A stretch of 64,000 nucleotides of DNA from Zopfochytrium polystomum (lineage: Eukaryota; Chytridiomycota; Chytridiomycetes; Chytridiales; Chytridiaceae): contig JAIVFJ010000227.1 of assembly GCA_025765615.1 (NCBI GenBank), forward strand, positions 34,463-98,462. Direction: 5' to 3'. Shown piece by piece: positions 11,701-22,744 of this stretch (its first letter is position 1; the number at the start of each line of letters is the position of its first letter). The notes beneath the pieces were generated by a model. That model did no database searches. It was not told where the DNA came from and worked only from the letters and a program-made list of their open reading frames with translations. Made by a program: the position numbers and the translations under genes.

Positions 11701-13815
11701 TCAAGCAGAAGTCTCAAACGTAAAGAGGCGCAACCCCTTCTTCTCCGTCCTCCCACGGCTCCCCTCGCCCGACTGCCTCGGCACCTCCTGCTGCCCCATC
11801 GCCCCCGCCGCCTCCCTCTCCGGCCACACGTGCCGCCACGCATCCGCCGCGGGGGGCGGGTCAGCCGCCGCCGCGCCATAAAACACCACAACGCCCCCCG
11901 GGTCCGCCGACCGCGACCGCCGCGTCGCCCGCCCGCTGATGCCCCCGACTTTACCACCCACACCCCCGGTCTTGACGAGCCCCGCGGCCCACCGCTTCAC
12001 CCCGCCGCCGCCGCCGTTGCCGCCGTCCTCCGCCGCCGGGGCGGCCCCGGCGGCGGCCGGGATCACCTCGGCGATCACCTGCGGCGTGTACCGGTGCCGG
12101 GCTGGCCCGCGCGGGGCGGCGGCGGCGGTCGTCGGGGTCGGGGTCGGTGTAGGCGGCGGCGGCAGCGGTCGCCACATGGCGTCGTCGGAGCGGCGGCGGC
12201 CGGCGGACCCGTCGGAGGAGGAGGAGGCCGACGACCACGTGGACGGGGTTGGGGTGTGCGGGGTCGTGGGCGTGGCGAGTTGCGGGTAGAGGCCGCTGCC
12301 GCTGCCGCTGCCGGTGAGGTGGGGCGGGAAGAGCTGCGAGGGGACGAGGGCCGGGGACTGGTGCGGCGAGTGTGCGGCGGCGGCGGCGGGGGCGGGTTGC
12401 GGGGCCGGGGACGGCGCCATTTGCAACGACTGCTGCAGTGGCGACGGCGGTGTTTGCGGCGGCGTCGCGTGTTTGATGTTGTGGTGGCGGTACTGGAGGG
12501 CGGGGTGGAGTAGGTGGTGATGCTGCTGCTGCTGCTGCTGCAGCTGGAGGTAGGAGGACTGCGTCTCCGGGAACGACGACGATTTTTGCAGCGGCGAGGG
12601 CGACGGGTGCCGTTGCGGCGGGTTTTCGGGGAGCGACTTTTGCGTGTTTGGGCGCGGGTGGTAGGGGCTTGGGCTATGGGTGGTGGTCAGGCCCGCTGTG
12701 CGGTACTGCAGGGGGTTGAGGGGAGACTCGGGGGTGAGCGTGGAGGTGTTTGACGTGGGGCGTTGCGTCTCGCTCGTTGGGGACCCGCCGGGCGAGGGTC
12801 TGGGCGTTGCAAAGAGGGACGGCGCCGATTGGTAGAGGGAGGAGGACGGGGAGGGGCTCGGCTGCTGCAGGAGCTGCTGCTGCAGGAGCTGTTGCTGCGA
12901 GTCGATTCTGCGCGGCGCGATGAGTCCCGCGGGCTTCGAAGCAGGGACGTGGTGAACCGACCCAGTGTCGTTGGTGACTGTGTTGTTGGTGTTGGCGGCC
13001 AGAACGGCAGCGTGGGGCGGCTGCTGCTGTTGCTGCTGGTGCTGGAGTAGGTACTGCTGCTGCTGCTGCTGCTGCTGGTGGTGGTGATGGTGGTAGTGGT
13101 TGCCACCCAGGGTCGCAGCGGTGCTGTGGCTCTCGATAATGGGCTGAGTCGACAAGCCGGCTTCGGCGGAGCGACTCCGAGTCAGCAGACGCGGAAGCGC
13201 TTGCGCACCCGCCGCATTGGCTTGCACGGGCACCGCAAGACCGCCAGGGTCGCCGCCACTGCCGCTTCCACTAGGCGTCGCCGCCCTCGCGACAGCCTCT
13301 GCAGCCGCCGCCGAGGGATCCTCGCTGGGGGTCGTCGAGCGCGAGCGGGACCTCGACCTCGAGGCCGCTCCGCGGCGGGAGTGACGGCTGGCTGCAGCGC
13401 CCGGTTCGCCGGTGGCTGACTTTGCAGCGATCGAGTGCACGCTGCGGGCGATGGCTGATGTTTCTTGGGTGCGCTGGAGCACCGAGGCCTGGTCCTCCAG
13501 CTGGTGAAGGTACTGGGCCAGCTCGGTGTGGGCGGACATTGCCTTGACGGCAGCCGCACCGCGAAGGGCGGCGAGGGACGGTACGGCCGCTTCGCCGTGC
13601 GCTTGCAGTTGATGCTGCTGCTGCTGCTGCTGCTGCTGTTGATGTTGATGAAGTTGTTGATTGTGTTGTTGTGGCTCGAGTGCGAACGGGTGATGCGCAG
13701 GCGACGTGGAGGACGTCGAGAGCGGGAACGGGGCCGACGACATGGTGCCAGGGTGGCCTTCAACAGGGAAGCGGTAATTGATTGCCGCAAAATTCCCGAG
13801 CGCGGCGGCAGCCAT
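11701..13815 (-). CDS. His/Gln/Pro-rich low-complexity protein, paralogue A
   Basis: A single-exon frame encodes about 704 residues from the ATG at 13815. The frame stays open further upstream, but that stretch is compositionally unlike protein. The sequence is mostly disordered, with Gln, His, Ala, Ser and Pro runs. Ordered islands stand out: an N-terminal helix (ELAQYLHQLEDQASVLQRTQ), an RS-rich block, a YQSAPSL motif, RRSDDAMWRPLPPPP, RYTPQVIAEVI and a C-terminal RWAAG...RRSRSADPGGVVV segment. The neighbour at 15218-17326 has counterparts of these islands, so the pair arose by duplication. Low-complexity composition suggests a condensate, RNA-binding or transcriptional role, but this is speculation. 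Confidence 0.75.
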   Translation of the reverse strand: MAAAALGNFAAINYRFPVEGHPGTMSSAPFPLSTSSTSPAHHPFALEPQQHNQQLHQHQQQQQQQQQHQLQAHGEAAVPSLAALRGAAAVKAMSAHTELAQYLHQLEDQASVLQRTQETSAIARSVHSIAAKSATGEPGAAASRHSRRGAASRSRSRSRSTTPSEDPSAAAAEAVARAATPSGSGSGGDPGGLAVPVQANAAGAQALPRLLTRSRSAEAGLSTQPIIESHSTAATLGGNHYHHHHHQQQQQQQQYLLQHQQQQQQPPHAAVLAANTNNTVTNDTGSVHHVPASKPAGLIAPRRIDSQQQLLQQQLLQQPSPSPSSSLYQSAPSLFATPRPSPGGSPTSETQRPTSNTSTLTPESPLNPLQYRTAGLTTTHSPSPYHPRPNTQKSLPENPPQRHPSPSPLQKSSSFPETQSSYLQLQQQQQQHHHLLHPALQYRHHNIKHATPPQTPPSPLQQSLQMAPSPAPQPAPAAAAAHSPHQSPALVPSQLFPPHLTGSGSGSGLYPQLATPTTPHTPTPSTWSSASSSSDGSAGRRRSDDAMWRPLPPPPTPTPTPTTAAAAPRGPARHRYTPQVIAEVIPAAAGAAPAAEDGGNGGGGGVKRWAAGLVKTGGVGGKVGGISGRATRRSRSADPGGVVVFYGAAAADPPPAADAWRHVWPEREAAGAMGQQEVPRQSGEGSRGRTEKKGLRLFTFETSA

Positions 13816-14653
13816 GTGGGTTGGATGGGACGATGTGTGGTGGGAATCAAGCCTGTTCCGCAGGGCAGGAGGTTTTCGGCAGAAGAATGGCTGAGTCGGG
13901 TTGCTCTCAACAAATGCGAGTAAGTCGAGGTGGTGAAGTGGAGGAAGTCTGGGTTGAGGGGGGGCTGCGCGTGGAAGGGAGTGGACGCAACGACAACAAC
14001 AACAACAAAAGCAAGCAGGGAGAATGCGCCGGCGCGCGCCGCAGGTTTGAGCTGTGGATTGATAAGAGAAACGGCGACGGCGACGGCGACGGCTGCTGCG
14101 GCGGCTACGAAGCGGAGGACGAAGAGGACGAGGTCGAAGATAAAGCAGAGGGAGGAGGTAGAAGGAGAAGAGGGTGCGAGCCGGATCGGGGATGAATGAA
14201 TGAATGAAAGATTGCTTCTGATCAATTAATTTTTTTTTAATTATTTGGGATGTTAATATCGTCATTGGATTGGGTGGCGGCGCGGGCCGCGATCGCATTG
14301 TTTTTTTTATTAGCAATTTCGTAAAGAACAGCAACAACAAAGAAAAACTCACGAGGAAAATTTTTTGTCTTCCTCCAATTAAACGTTTCCGTTGGGCGGA
14401 GCCGCGGAAACGGGAAACTACCGTCTGTCTGTTTGTCTGTCGCCCATTCATCCCCTGTTTGGATAAATTTTTTTTGTTGTGCGGCTACCATGCAATTGAA
14501 AAACTTGAATTCCGTCGTTTTGGTTTTGGGGTGTGTGTGTGTGTGTGTGTGTATGTGTGTTTCTCGTTTTTTCCTTGTTTGTGCTTCTTTTTCCGGACTC
14601 GAACAACAAACAACAACAACTACAACAAAGCCCGGTGTTCGGGGGCTGCACAC

Positions 14654-14718
<65 letters not shown>

Positions 14719-15180
14719 AAGGCAGAACGCAAGTTTCGTCGATGGTGGACGGCTCGATTGAACCAAGCGGGGGAGAGGGTTTTGGGTTTGGGTGGGCGCC
14801 AGCGGTCCGAACCACCCCAAGTTATTATTGTGTGTGTGTAGCTTGACATAAACACAGCAATAATTTCAACCGTTTTGATGATGAGTTCTTCATATTGTTT
14901 GCTATGTATGCAGATGCCGATTGCTTGCCCGATGCACGATGTGGTGGGGATTGCTGGAAACAAACTGAATGAGAGCGACGAACGAACGAATGATTGCAAT
15001 GCGGAAAAGGAAAGAGTCGGAGAGAGAGAGAGAGAGAGAGAGAGAGGAGTCGGGGGAAGAAAGTATATGAGAGAAGGAAAACAGAGAAACAAGAGGCTCC
15101 ACGACATAGGAGAGACCTCACTCTCATGCAAAACACAACCAATGAATGAAGAATGATGATGATACGCCCCAGGTCGATAA

Positions 15181-15215
<35 letters not shown>

Positions 15216-15217
15216 AT
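13816..15217. other. Intergenic region between paralogues A and B
   Basis: This should contain the promoter and 5' UTR of gene A and the 3' flank of gene B. Besides the GT and ACAG arrays it has a GA run near 15019-15044 and a 32-nt A homopolymer at 15183-15214 that nearly abuts the stop of gene B. No other gene is supported. Confidence 0.6.
14521..14718. repeat. (GT)n and (ACAG)n microsatellites upstream of paralogue A
   Basis: A GT tract lies at about 14527-14556. A nearly pure ACAG tetranucleotide array lies at about 14653-14718. Both are within the 5' flank of the minus-strand gene A. Confidence 0.9.
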
Positions 15218-17326
15218 CTACCACCACCCGTCCGCGCTCCGTCGCCCCGCCGGCACCTCCCCGTAACCGCGGACAGCCGGCTGCACCGGCGGCTGCAAGG
15301 CTGGCCACGCTCGCATAGTGCCCAGACTCTCGTCCAGAAGCACCCTCACGCCTTCCTCCGACCGCGACCGCGGAACGCTGCCGGTGCCTCCGCCTCCACC
15401 TCCACCGCTGCCGCCGCAAAACACGCCCCGCGCCACGCCCGCCGCCCACCGCCCTCCCCGCCCGCCGCCGCCGCCGCCGACCCCGCGCTCCGACGGAAAC
15501 ACCCCGGCGCCGACCAGCGTCGCGTGGTGGCCCTCGCCGTTCTGGTGGTGCTGCTGCTGCGTCGGCAGCCGCTCCTCGTGCAGGTGTTTCTGGTTCTGGT
15601 TCTGCTGCTGCTGGATCTGCCGCTGCGTCGTTTCCTTTCGCGCCGCCGTCGCGCCGGCCTTGTCGCCGCCGCCGCCGCCACCGTCCTTTGCAAACAGCCA
15701 CCACGGCGGCGCCGCGGCGGCCATCGCCGTGCGCTTCGACGACAGCGACCGCGACGGGGGTACCAGTGGACGCGTCACGTTCAGATCCTCGGACCGCCGC
15801 GTGGGCGGCGGCGGCGGCGGGGCCGAGGTCGCCTGGTAGTGCGCGTAGTACACGGGCTGATGGAGCGGCTGCTGCGGCGGCGCCGCTGGCGCCATCATGG
15901 ATGACGCCACCATCGCGGGCGACGCCGTCAAGGGCGTGTACCGCTGCTGGTGCTGCTGCTGGTAGTGCAACTGGCCGGCGCTGCCGCCGTTTTGGAGGTG
16001 CTGGAGCGGGTGCTGGTGCTGGTGATGATGCAGCGTGGCATTCGTATTGCCATTGTGGAGGTGGTGGTTCTGGTGGTGGTGGTTGGGTTGGTGGTAGAGC
16101 ATGTGGTGGTTGCCCGCCGCTGCCGCGCTGCCGCCCGACATGGTCGACAGGGTCGACAGCGCGGGTGACGCTCCGCCGACGGCGGTGCTGCCGCCGCTGC
16201 TGGAGCTTCCGGCCATCGAGCCGCGCTGCGACGGCACCGGCAGCAGCAGCGACTGCTGCGACTGCGTCCGCGAGAGTGCTTGCAACCCTTGTGGGGGCGG
16301 GACCGCCATGAACTGCGACGCTTGCGACGGCGACCGCGGCGGCTGGTGCACCCCGGCAGCCACCGCCGCTGAGGTGGTCGTGCCCGCAGGGCTGCCGCGG
16401 TGTGGCCGCGTCGCGGTCCCTGTCGTCGCCGCCGGCAGAGGTGGAGGCGCCAGGGTGTGGTGCTGGTGGTGGTGGTGGTGCCCTTGCGTCGATGCGCTTG
16501 ACCGCGCGAGGTACGCGCCGAGGTCCGGCGCAGAGTGGTACGCGGCGGAGCCGTTCTGCGGTGGCTGGCTCTTGATGTTGTTGTTGTTGTTGTTGTTGTG
16601 CGGTTGCTGGTGGCTGTGGTTCAAGAGGTGGTACGGCGGCGGCGGCGGCAGCAGCTCGACCGCCGGGCCATAGCGGTCCAACTCGGCGCTCTTTCGGGGG
16701 TTACGGGCAGAGTCGGCGGAGGGTGTGCGCGCGGTGGCGGCGGTGGCCGACGGCAGGGACGACCCGCGCGGGGCGATGACGATGCCGTCGTCGTCGCCGT
16801 CGCTGCTGCTTGTGCTTTTTTTCGAGGTAGGTCGGCGCGCCTGGCGGGTCAGGTGGCGGAGCATCTCCTTGCTCGCCTTTGCGGTTTCGGGCGGGACCGC
16901 CGCGGTCGAGGCGGCCTCGTCGCTGCTCTTTTGGGTTCGGTGGCGGCCGCGGTGGTGCGGCGGGTCGCTCTGCTCGCTGTCGGTGCTGAGCTGATGCAAG
17001 TGATGAGGTTCCTCGGTCATGATGAGGTGGCCGGCGGGTGGCGTGAGGAGGTGGGCGGCGTGAAAAGGTGGTGAGGCGGCTGCGACGATGGTGGCAGAAG
17101 AGGCCGTGGATGAGGCCGAGACGGGGGGATTAGGTTGTTGGGTACAACCGGCCCCGGTTGTTGTTGCAGCGTTGAGGAGAGCCAGGGACCTGACGCTGCG
17201 CACCGTCTCGCGGGACTTTGCGAGGGCGGCCGTCTCCGTGTCCAGCTGGATCAGGTAGTCTGCGAGCTCGGCGGCGGTGCGCGAGCGGGCCTTTGCGTCG
17301 GCGGCGGCGGCGTCGAGTGTGTGCAT
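15218..17326 (-). CDS. His/Gln/Pro-rich low-complexity protein, paralogue B
   Basis: A single-exon frame of about 702 residues starts at the ATG at 17326, almost the same length as paralogue A. The N-terminal helix (AELADYLIQLDTETAALAKS) followed by an RSVRSLA stretch corresponds to the A helix. YHSAPDL corresponds to YQSAPSL, RRSEDLNVTRPLVPPSR to RRSDDAMWRPLPPPP, RYTPLTASPAM to RYTPQVIAEV, and a C-terminal RWAAG followed by PRSRSEEGVRV to the A C-terminus. The linkers between islands are diverged homopolymeric His, Gln and Pro tracts. I do not recognise the family. Conservation of the islands amid drifting linkers argues that both are real proteins. Confidence 0.75.
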   Translation of the reverse strand: MHTLDAAAADAKARSRTAAELADYLIQLDTETAALAKSRETVRSVRSLALLNAATTTGAGCTQQPNPPVSASSTASSATIVAAASPPFHAAHLLTPPAGHLIMTEEPHHLHQLSTDSEQSDPPHHRGRHRTQKSSDEAASTAAVPPETAKASKEMLRHLTRQARRPTSKKSTSSSDGDDDGIVIAPRGSSLPSATAATARTPSADSARNPRKSAELDRYGPAVELLPPPPPYHLLNHSHQQPHNNNNNNNIKSQPPQNGSAAYHSAPDLGAYLARSSASTQGHHHHHQHHTLAPPPLPAATTGTATRPHRGSPAGTTTSAAVAAGVHQPPRSPSQASQFMAVPPPQGLQALSRTQSQQSLLLPVPSQRGSMAGSSSSGGSTAVGGASPALSTLSTMSGGSAAAAGNHHMLYHQPNHHHQNHHLHNGNTNATLHHHQHQHPLQHLQNGGSAGQLHYQQQHQQRYTPLTASPAMVASSMMAPAAPPQQPLHQPVYYAHYQATSAPPPPPPTRRSEDLNVTRPLVPPSRSLSSKRTAMAAAAPPWWLFAKDGGGGGGDKAGATAARKETTQRQIQQQQNQNQKHLHEERLPTQQQHHQNGEGHHATLVGAGVFPSERGVGGGGGGRGGRWAAGVARGVFCGGSGGGGGGGTGSVPRSRSEEGVRVLLDESLGTMRAWPALQPPVQPAVRGYGEVPAGRRSADGWW

Positions 17327-19623
17327 AATGGATGGACGGACGGATTGATGGGTTGGTGGATATAGGTGGGTGGGTGAGCGGCAGCAGTGAGTTGTTGGAG
17401 AGTGTTGTGTGTGTGAAGGGAGAGAGAGAGAGTGCGTGCGCGTGAGTGCGAGTGCGAATGTGTGTGCGGCAACGGGCACTACTATTTATTATTTATTTAC
17501 CGCAAGCGGGCGCTCGCCTGTCTGTCGGTCTGCGCAAGTCTCTCTCGCTCTCTCTCTTTTCCGTCGCATGTTCTCTCTCTCTCTCTCTCACTCTCTCTCT
17601 CTCTCACTCTCTCTCTCTCTCTCTCTCTCGCACACTCTCTCTCTCTCTCACTCTCTCTCTCTCCCTCCTCCAAGGCAAGACAGAAAGAAAGAAAGAAAGA
17701 AAGAAATAAGAAAGATGGAAGGAGCTCAACAGCGAGCAGCGTTGCGTGTTTCCGCCCCGGAATTTACAAAAATTCCGCTCGTTTTGCTGTGCTTCCCTTT
17801 TTTTTTCTTTTAAATGTTTTTTTGCTTGTTTGTTTTGTGTTGGCACATGTGGTGTGGCTGTGGAAGAAAGACAAAATTAGCAACCCCAAACAAGGCAAAT
17901 TTCTCAAACGGGATTTCTTTTTTTGTCTCTGCCGCGCATGACAAAGAACATGAAGAACAATCAATCAACCGCCAATCGTCCGTCCATTGGTAAAATGTGC
18001 ATACTGAATGTAAATACCGCAGAATTTTTTTTCATGTCATTGAATCATGGCAAGTGCCGCATGTGTGCGAGTGTGTGTGTGTGTTAGCATGTGAGTGTGT
18101 GTGTGTGTGTGTGTGTGTGCTCCAATGGCAGTGAGAGTGGTGGAACGTCATGCCGTCTCCCCCACGCCCGCCTCCCATCGGCCCGCCGGCCATTGGATCG
18201 ATCGGCGGCGGAGGAGGCGGCGGGCTTCGCAGTCCGTCGTCGTCGTCGCTGATCAGTTGAGTCCGTCACTCGCGCTCTCTCGGTCGCTCTCTCGGTCGCT
18301 CTCTCTCTGTCTCTCTGTCTGCGGCTCTTTCTCGTGGCATTGCCGCCGGCCTCGGCAGAGCGCAAAACGAAGCTGGTGTCCGTTTGTCTCTCTCTCTCTC
18401 CTTTCTCTCTCTTTCACTCTCTCCTCTCTCTCTCTCTCCCTCTCTCGCTCTCACTCTCACTCTCTCTCCACGCAGCCGACCACGCAATTGACCGCCCAAG
18501 CACATAAATAAAATAACAATATATTGTTGAGGGCGCATTATGCACGGCCTTCCTTCGGACCCCCGCAGTCACACTCCACGCTAGCCTCAAACGCAACAAT
18601 CGGGTCCGCCGTCCGCGTCCCGCGCCTGCGCGGCCCCTTCTCGCCGCGGCTTCGCGGGTTTTACCCTTCCTTGTCTGCACCGGGGCCGGCCAGCCACATT
18701 GAAAAAAGAAACAACTCGTTGAGGAAACGATCGCACAAGGTTGAAAAACCAGTGCACAGACAATCAAATGCGTTTCACTCTCCCCCTCGATCCCAAACGG
18801 TGAAGTTGCATAAGCAAGAAAGGATGGACTTCATCTCTCGCGGCGCACAAAGGCAGGGCTTTGTACCGCTTATATTCTTCCGCACAACAGCCTGACCCCC
18901 AAAAATCTCTTTCTCACTGTTTCTCTCTCTTTCTCCCTTCCTCTCTCCCTTTCTTTATTTCTCTCTCTCTCTCTCGTTCTCCCTCTCTCGCTCGATGTGT
19001 GTGTGTGTGCGTGTGTGTGTATAATTATAAGGCGTGATTCGAAGGGCTGTAGCTTATCGTGAAGTCATTTATCCTATATATTTTTTCTTCCTTGCAACGC
19101 GGCCAATGGATCGATCAATGCGTCCAATTCCAGGAGCTGTTCAATTCCGTCTCTGTCTCTCTCACTGCACGTGTCGCTGCTTCTGTCTCACTCTCTCTCT
19201 CTGCACGATGTTGACGCGTGAATACCGGCTCCAAACAAAGCGAGAAGTAAACAAACCTTAATCGGGTTTGGGCTTGTCAGTTCGGGGGTCCCGGCTCAGC
19301 CCTCTGTTCGGCATTGGATTCGAGGGATTTTTACATTACTGCCAAATCGCGAGGCGAACAGCGGGGCGCAGCAGAACAAACAAGAAAACAAAACTGGACA
19401 AATGTTGTGGTTTGTTTTGTTTTTCAAATCCCGCACTCCCGCGATTCAAATCGATATAATGTGCTGAGAGAGGGGCCGCCGCTCTTTCGGAATGAGACCG
19501 TCGACTGGGCCACAGCTCTGGCTTTCAACGTTCCTGAGTGACTAACTGAATAAGGGACTGACGATGCGCTTTGGCCCCCGCCAGGCCGCGACCAAGGGGA
19601 ATACAGGAATCGGAGTTTTGTGT

Positions 19624-19658
<35 letters not shown>

Positions 19659-19684
19659 TAGGGGGAGCTAGAGGAAGAAGGCGG
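17327..19684. other. Microsatellite-rich intergenic region
   Basis: About 2.3 kb without a supported gene. It carries CT tracts (about 17570-17662), AAAG repeats (about 17683-17705), GT tracts (about 18070-18118), more CT tracts (about 18290-18470 and 18900-18985) and a T homopolymer of about 29 nt near 19627-19655. The first part is the 5' flank of paralogue B. Confidence 0.7.
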
Positions 19685-20219
19685 TTACTTTCTTTGGGCT
19701 GTCCGTTCCCTTTTGTACCGGTGGTGGAAAGCTAGCTGCTCTTCTGTCGTCAGCGGCGGTTGGAATACGTTCAAACTCCCGCTGCGGGAAAGCGAGAGGA
19801 AGGCGAGCGGCGTGTCGGTATCGGGCAGATTGCGAGAAATCAAGTTTGCGTGGTGTTTACTGTGCGTCTTTCTTGAGTCTTTGCGCACCATGAACTTGCA
19901 ATGATGCAACACTTGAAGGTGGCCAAAGTTCAAATGGGTTGAGTAACTGTTGATCTGCAAAAAAAAGTCGGGTTGCGGGGCAAGCTTCCAGAAATAACTT
20001 TGAACGGCGCGTCCGTTTTCAGAAACGGGGTGTTTTCGAATCACCTACAGTGGGCTGGTAGTTCGGGGTCTTCTCTCGATGCATTCAGCCGAGTTTTGAC
20101 TTGTGATGCTTGACTTCAAATTTCACCGGCGGAAGAACACTATTACATTACTTTTTAATTTTCCTTTCGGGTCCTCTATTTGGCGCGGCGCTAAATCACT
20201 TGCGGAGAAAAAAAAAAAA
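19685..20219. other. Region with no confident gene
   Basis: A minus-strand frame (19685-20044) has no recognisable domain. The last 80 nt (about 20140-20219) closely resemble 22450-22550, so this is part of the duplicated F-box 3' flank. Confidence 0.4.
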
Positions 20220-21565
20220 TCAGGGCCCGCATCCTGTCCGATACCATGAAAAGAAACCCATGAGCCGTCCAGTTTTTTGACCAACCGTTAAGGCGTACAC
20301 GTGGTGAGGGAAGTCGTCCAGTTCCGACTGGTCCGAAATTCCGTACAGCATGGGCGTGTTGCCGCCGGCTTTGGACGAGAGAAACCCAGCACAGTGCCTC
20401 GACAGTGTTTGCATGAGCCACTTGCCATCGTAAGCTTTTGCGATGCGCTCCTTTGGCTGCGAGCCAAACTGGGAGCTAGTTTCACCCATGCGGCGAATGG
20501 TGTTGGCGGTTTGGCCTCTCCAATCAAAGTAGCTGTCTGCGAAAGCGTCCGAGCAGAACGAACAATCGCCTGGGCAGATTTTGGACGCCTCTGCCGGTTC
20601 GGGCAGCAAATGACTGCGCGAATCGGCGTAAAGAGAAAAGAAGTGGCTGTGCAGCCCGTTCAGCTCTTCCAGCTTGAAGGGGTACTTTGGGTCGTACGCG
20701 CCCCCTGTTGCAAGGTCAAACACTTGGCGATCCACCACCTTTGAATTGGCCTCCCGCAGCCGATCGAGGACGGTCTCGCACTGATTCGAAAACATGAAGG
20801 GCATGGTTGCGGTAGAGTAGTACCCGCCGTAACCATCGTCCAGCAGGCTTCTGCTCATCTTGGCGCGACACCACGCCACGACGGTCGCATCCACGAGCAG
20901 GGCGAACCAACCGCCGGCGGGAACGCAGTCGCCGTCATGCTGCAGCAGCATCGTGGCCCGCCCGTTTTGGACGACCCTGACCGTCACCCTCGTCGCCGGC
21001 GCCGGCGCCGCCGCCCCCACCGCCCACCGTGACCCGCCCGCAGCGCCAGTGCCGCACGGCGGGGGTCGCGGTAAATGTTCTTTCCGACCAGCGGCATCAT
21101 CGGGTCGTCGTAATAGTCAATCTCTTCTTCGATAAACTTCCAGAGGTAGCCGACCGCCTCCGGGTCGACCAAGCTGTGCCAAGCGGCGACCGGATCGGCG
21201 TCGTTGGTGACGTCGGACACATACTTGCGATGATGGGCTTTGCCGCCCCCTCCTCCTCCTCCTCCGCCGCCGCCGCCGCCGCCGCCGCGGAGAGCCGACG
21301 TAGGGTGACGCTCGCCGAGGACCTCGCAGCGGCCGAAAGCGTGGCGGGCGACGGCGTCGGACTGGACGGCGTCGCGCCAGCGCCTGCAGACGAGGCGGAG
21401 GCGGAGGAGGGCGCGCACGGCTTCGATGCGGCAGAGGGGGAAGAGGGGAGTGCCAACGAACGCCTTCAGGATTGCGGCGAGGATCTCGGGCGGCATGGCC
21501 GACTCTGATGCAGAAGCCCGGAGGATAGGCGATGAAGACGGCAGCGGCGATGGCGGTGGCACCAT
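20220..21565 (-). CDS. F-box protein with unrecognised C-terminal domain
   Basis: The N-terminal F-box is visible (MPPEILAAILKAF, then LLRLRLVCRRWRDAV), so the product is probably an SCF ubiquitin-ligase substrate adaptor. A poly-Gly tract follows, then a roughly 260-residue C-terminal domain ending VGQKTGRLMGFFSWYRTGC. The start is either 21565 or the ATG near 21496, just before the F-box. The reading frame changes once near 20990-21020 in a GC-rich repeat, so there is a frameshift or a small unrecognised intron. Two partial relatives lie downstream at 21700-22324 and 22557-22740. Of the three, this is the only one that could be functional. Confidence 0.6.
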
Positions 21566-21699
21566 TTGTCGGGGATTTGCAATGGTCTTCTACTTCGAGA
21601 CGGACAGACACCAACAACGGGATCAAGAAGCAAACTTCGCCCCAAGTTAGTTTCAGCCTATTATTCGATTTCCCTCGCTCAAGGGCCCAGATCTCAGGG

Positions 21700-22324
21700 T
21701 CAAAAGAGTGAGTACTGTCTCACAAAAGCGAAAACGTGATGCGTGAAATTCTCCAGAACCGACTCGTCCCGAACAGTGAACAGCGGCGGAGAATGCGCAG
21801 AGCGAATGGGCGCAGTGCCCCGCCAAGGTTTGCAACTTACAACCACCTGCCGTCGTAAACCTTTGCAGCTTCCCCGCCTTTTTCGATCCGCGCGTCACCA
21901 CGTCCTCTGTTCTCCTCGAGCAACCATCGATTTTTCAGGTCCCAATTTAAGTACGAGTCGGCAAGAGGGGCTCCACAGAAACGAACAGCCGAGCGAGCAC
22001 ACCTAAGTTTCGCCGCTCTCCTTGCAACCACCCCATCGAGCACAGCATCAACAAGCTCCCTCGAGGCTTTTGGCTCCAACTGCAGAGGATACTTCTCGGC
22101 AGGCGCTCTCGCCATCCATCACTTTCGATGCTGGTCGCTTTCGGGCGAGCACGACGCCGCACGCAGTCCCAGCAAGGCACGCACGGCCTCGATGCGGCAG
22201 TTAAAAGTTTTTGACGATCCCGTGGCGGCGGGCGATGGATCGTGGTCGTCGAACACGCCGCTGTTGTCCTCGGCAAAGGCCATGAGGATGGCGGCGACGA
22301 CCTCCATTGGCATGGCCGACACAT
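21700..22324 (-). pseudogene. Degenerate F-box paralogue
   Basis: The segments MPMEVVAAILMAF, ADSYLNWDL, AKVYDGRWL and LQTLAGHCAHSL match, in order, the F-box gene at 20220-21565 (MPPEILAAILKAF, ADSYFDWRG, AKAYDGKWL, LSRHCAGFL). They lie in several frames and a large middle part is missing. The size and frame changes indicate a decayed duplicate. Confidence 0.7.
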
Positions 22325-22449
22325 TCTATCGCAGTTCGTTCGTCGGGTGTCGTCGCTGGCAGGGTTCAGTGAGCAACGAACGGTTGAGACGATTCACAGA
22401 ATCTGCCAATGGTTTCCGTCCCACGAAAATGCAGATTTTGCGGGTGGAC

Positions 22450-22740
22450 AAACGCTATTATTACAGTACTTTTTTATTTTCCTTTCGGTTACTCTGGTTG
22501 CACGACACTAAAACATTTGTAAAAAAAAAAATTTAAAAAAAAAAAAGAATTCAAGGCTCGCAACCTGTCGGATACCATGAACAGAAACCCATGAGCCGAC
22601 CAGTTTTTTGACCGACCGGGAAGACGTACACGGCAAGCAATTGCAAAGGCCCGAAAGCCATCGAGTTCGCGCGGACAGTGTGCTGAGCTCGATGGACTTC
22701 GAGCCAGGACTGCGCCGGAGCCAGAAACTGACGCAGAGCA
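22450..22740 (-). pseudogene. 3' remnant of a third F-box copy
   Basis: Translation of 22740 down to about 22557 gives VGQKTGRLMGFCSWYPTGC, nearly identical to the C-terminus of the gene at 20220-21565. The following non-coding stretch, including an A/T-rich tract, also matches 20140-20220. No 5' part is present; an ankyrin relic on the other strand begins immediately beyond. Confidence 0.7.
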
Positions 22741-22744
22741 AAGG

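Noticed and set aside
13816..14451. N-terminal extension of paralogue A to the far upstream start
   Set aside because: The extra sequence reads through microsatellite-like and A/T-rich DNA. The conserved helix lies after the 13815 start, and paralogue B has no counterpart.
14641..14720. (ACAG)n array as a CRISPR-like or coding repeat
   Set aside because: It is a pure tetranucleotide microsatellite without spacers; peptides such as TDRQTDRQ are repeat artefacts.
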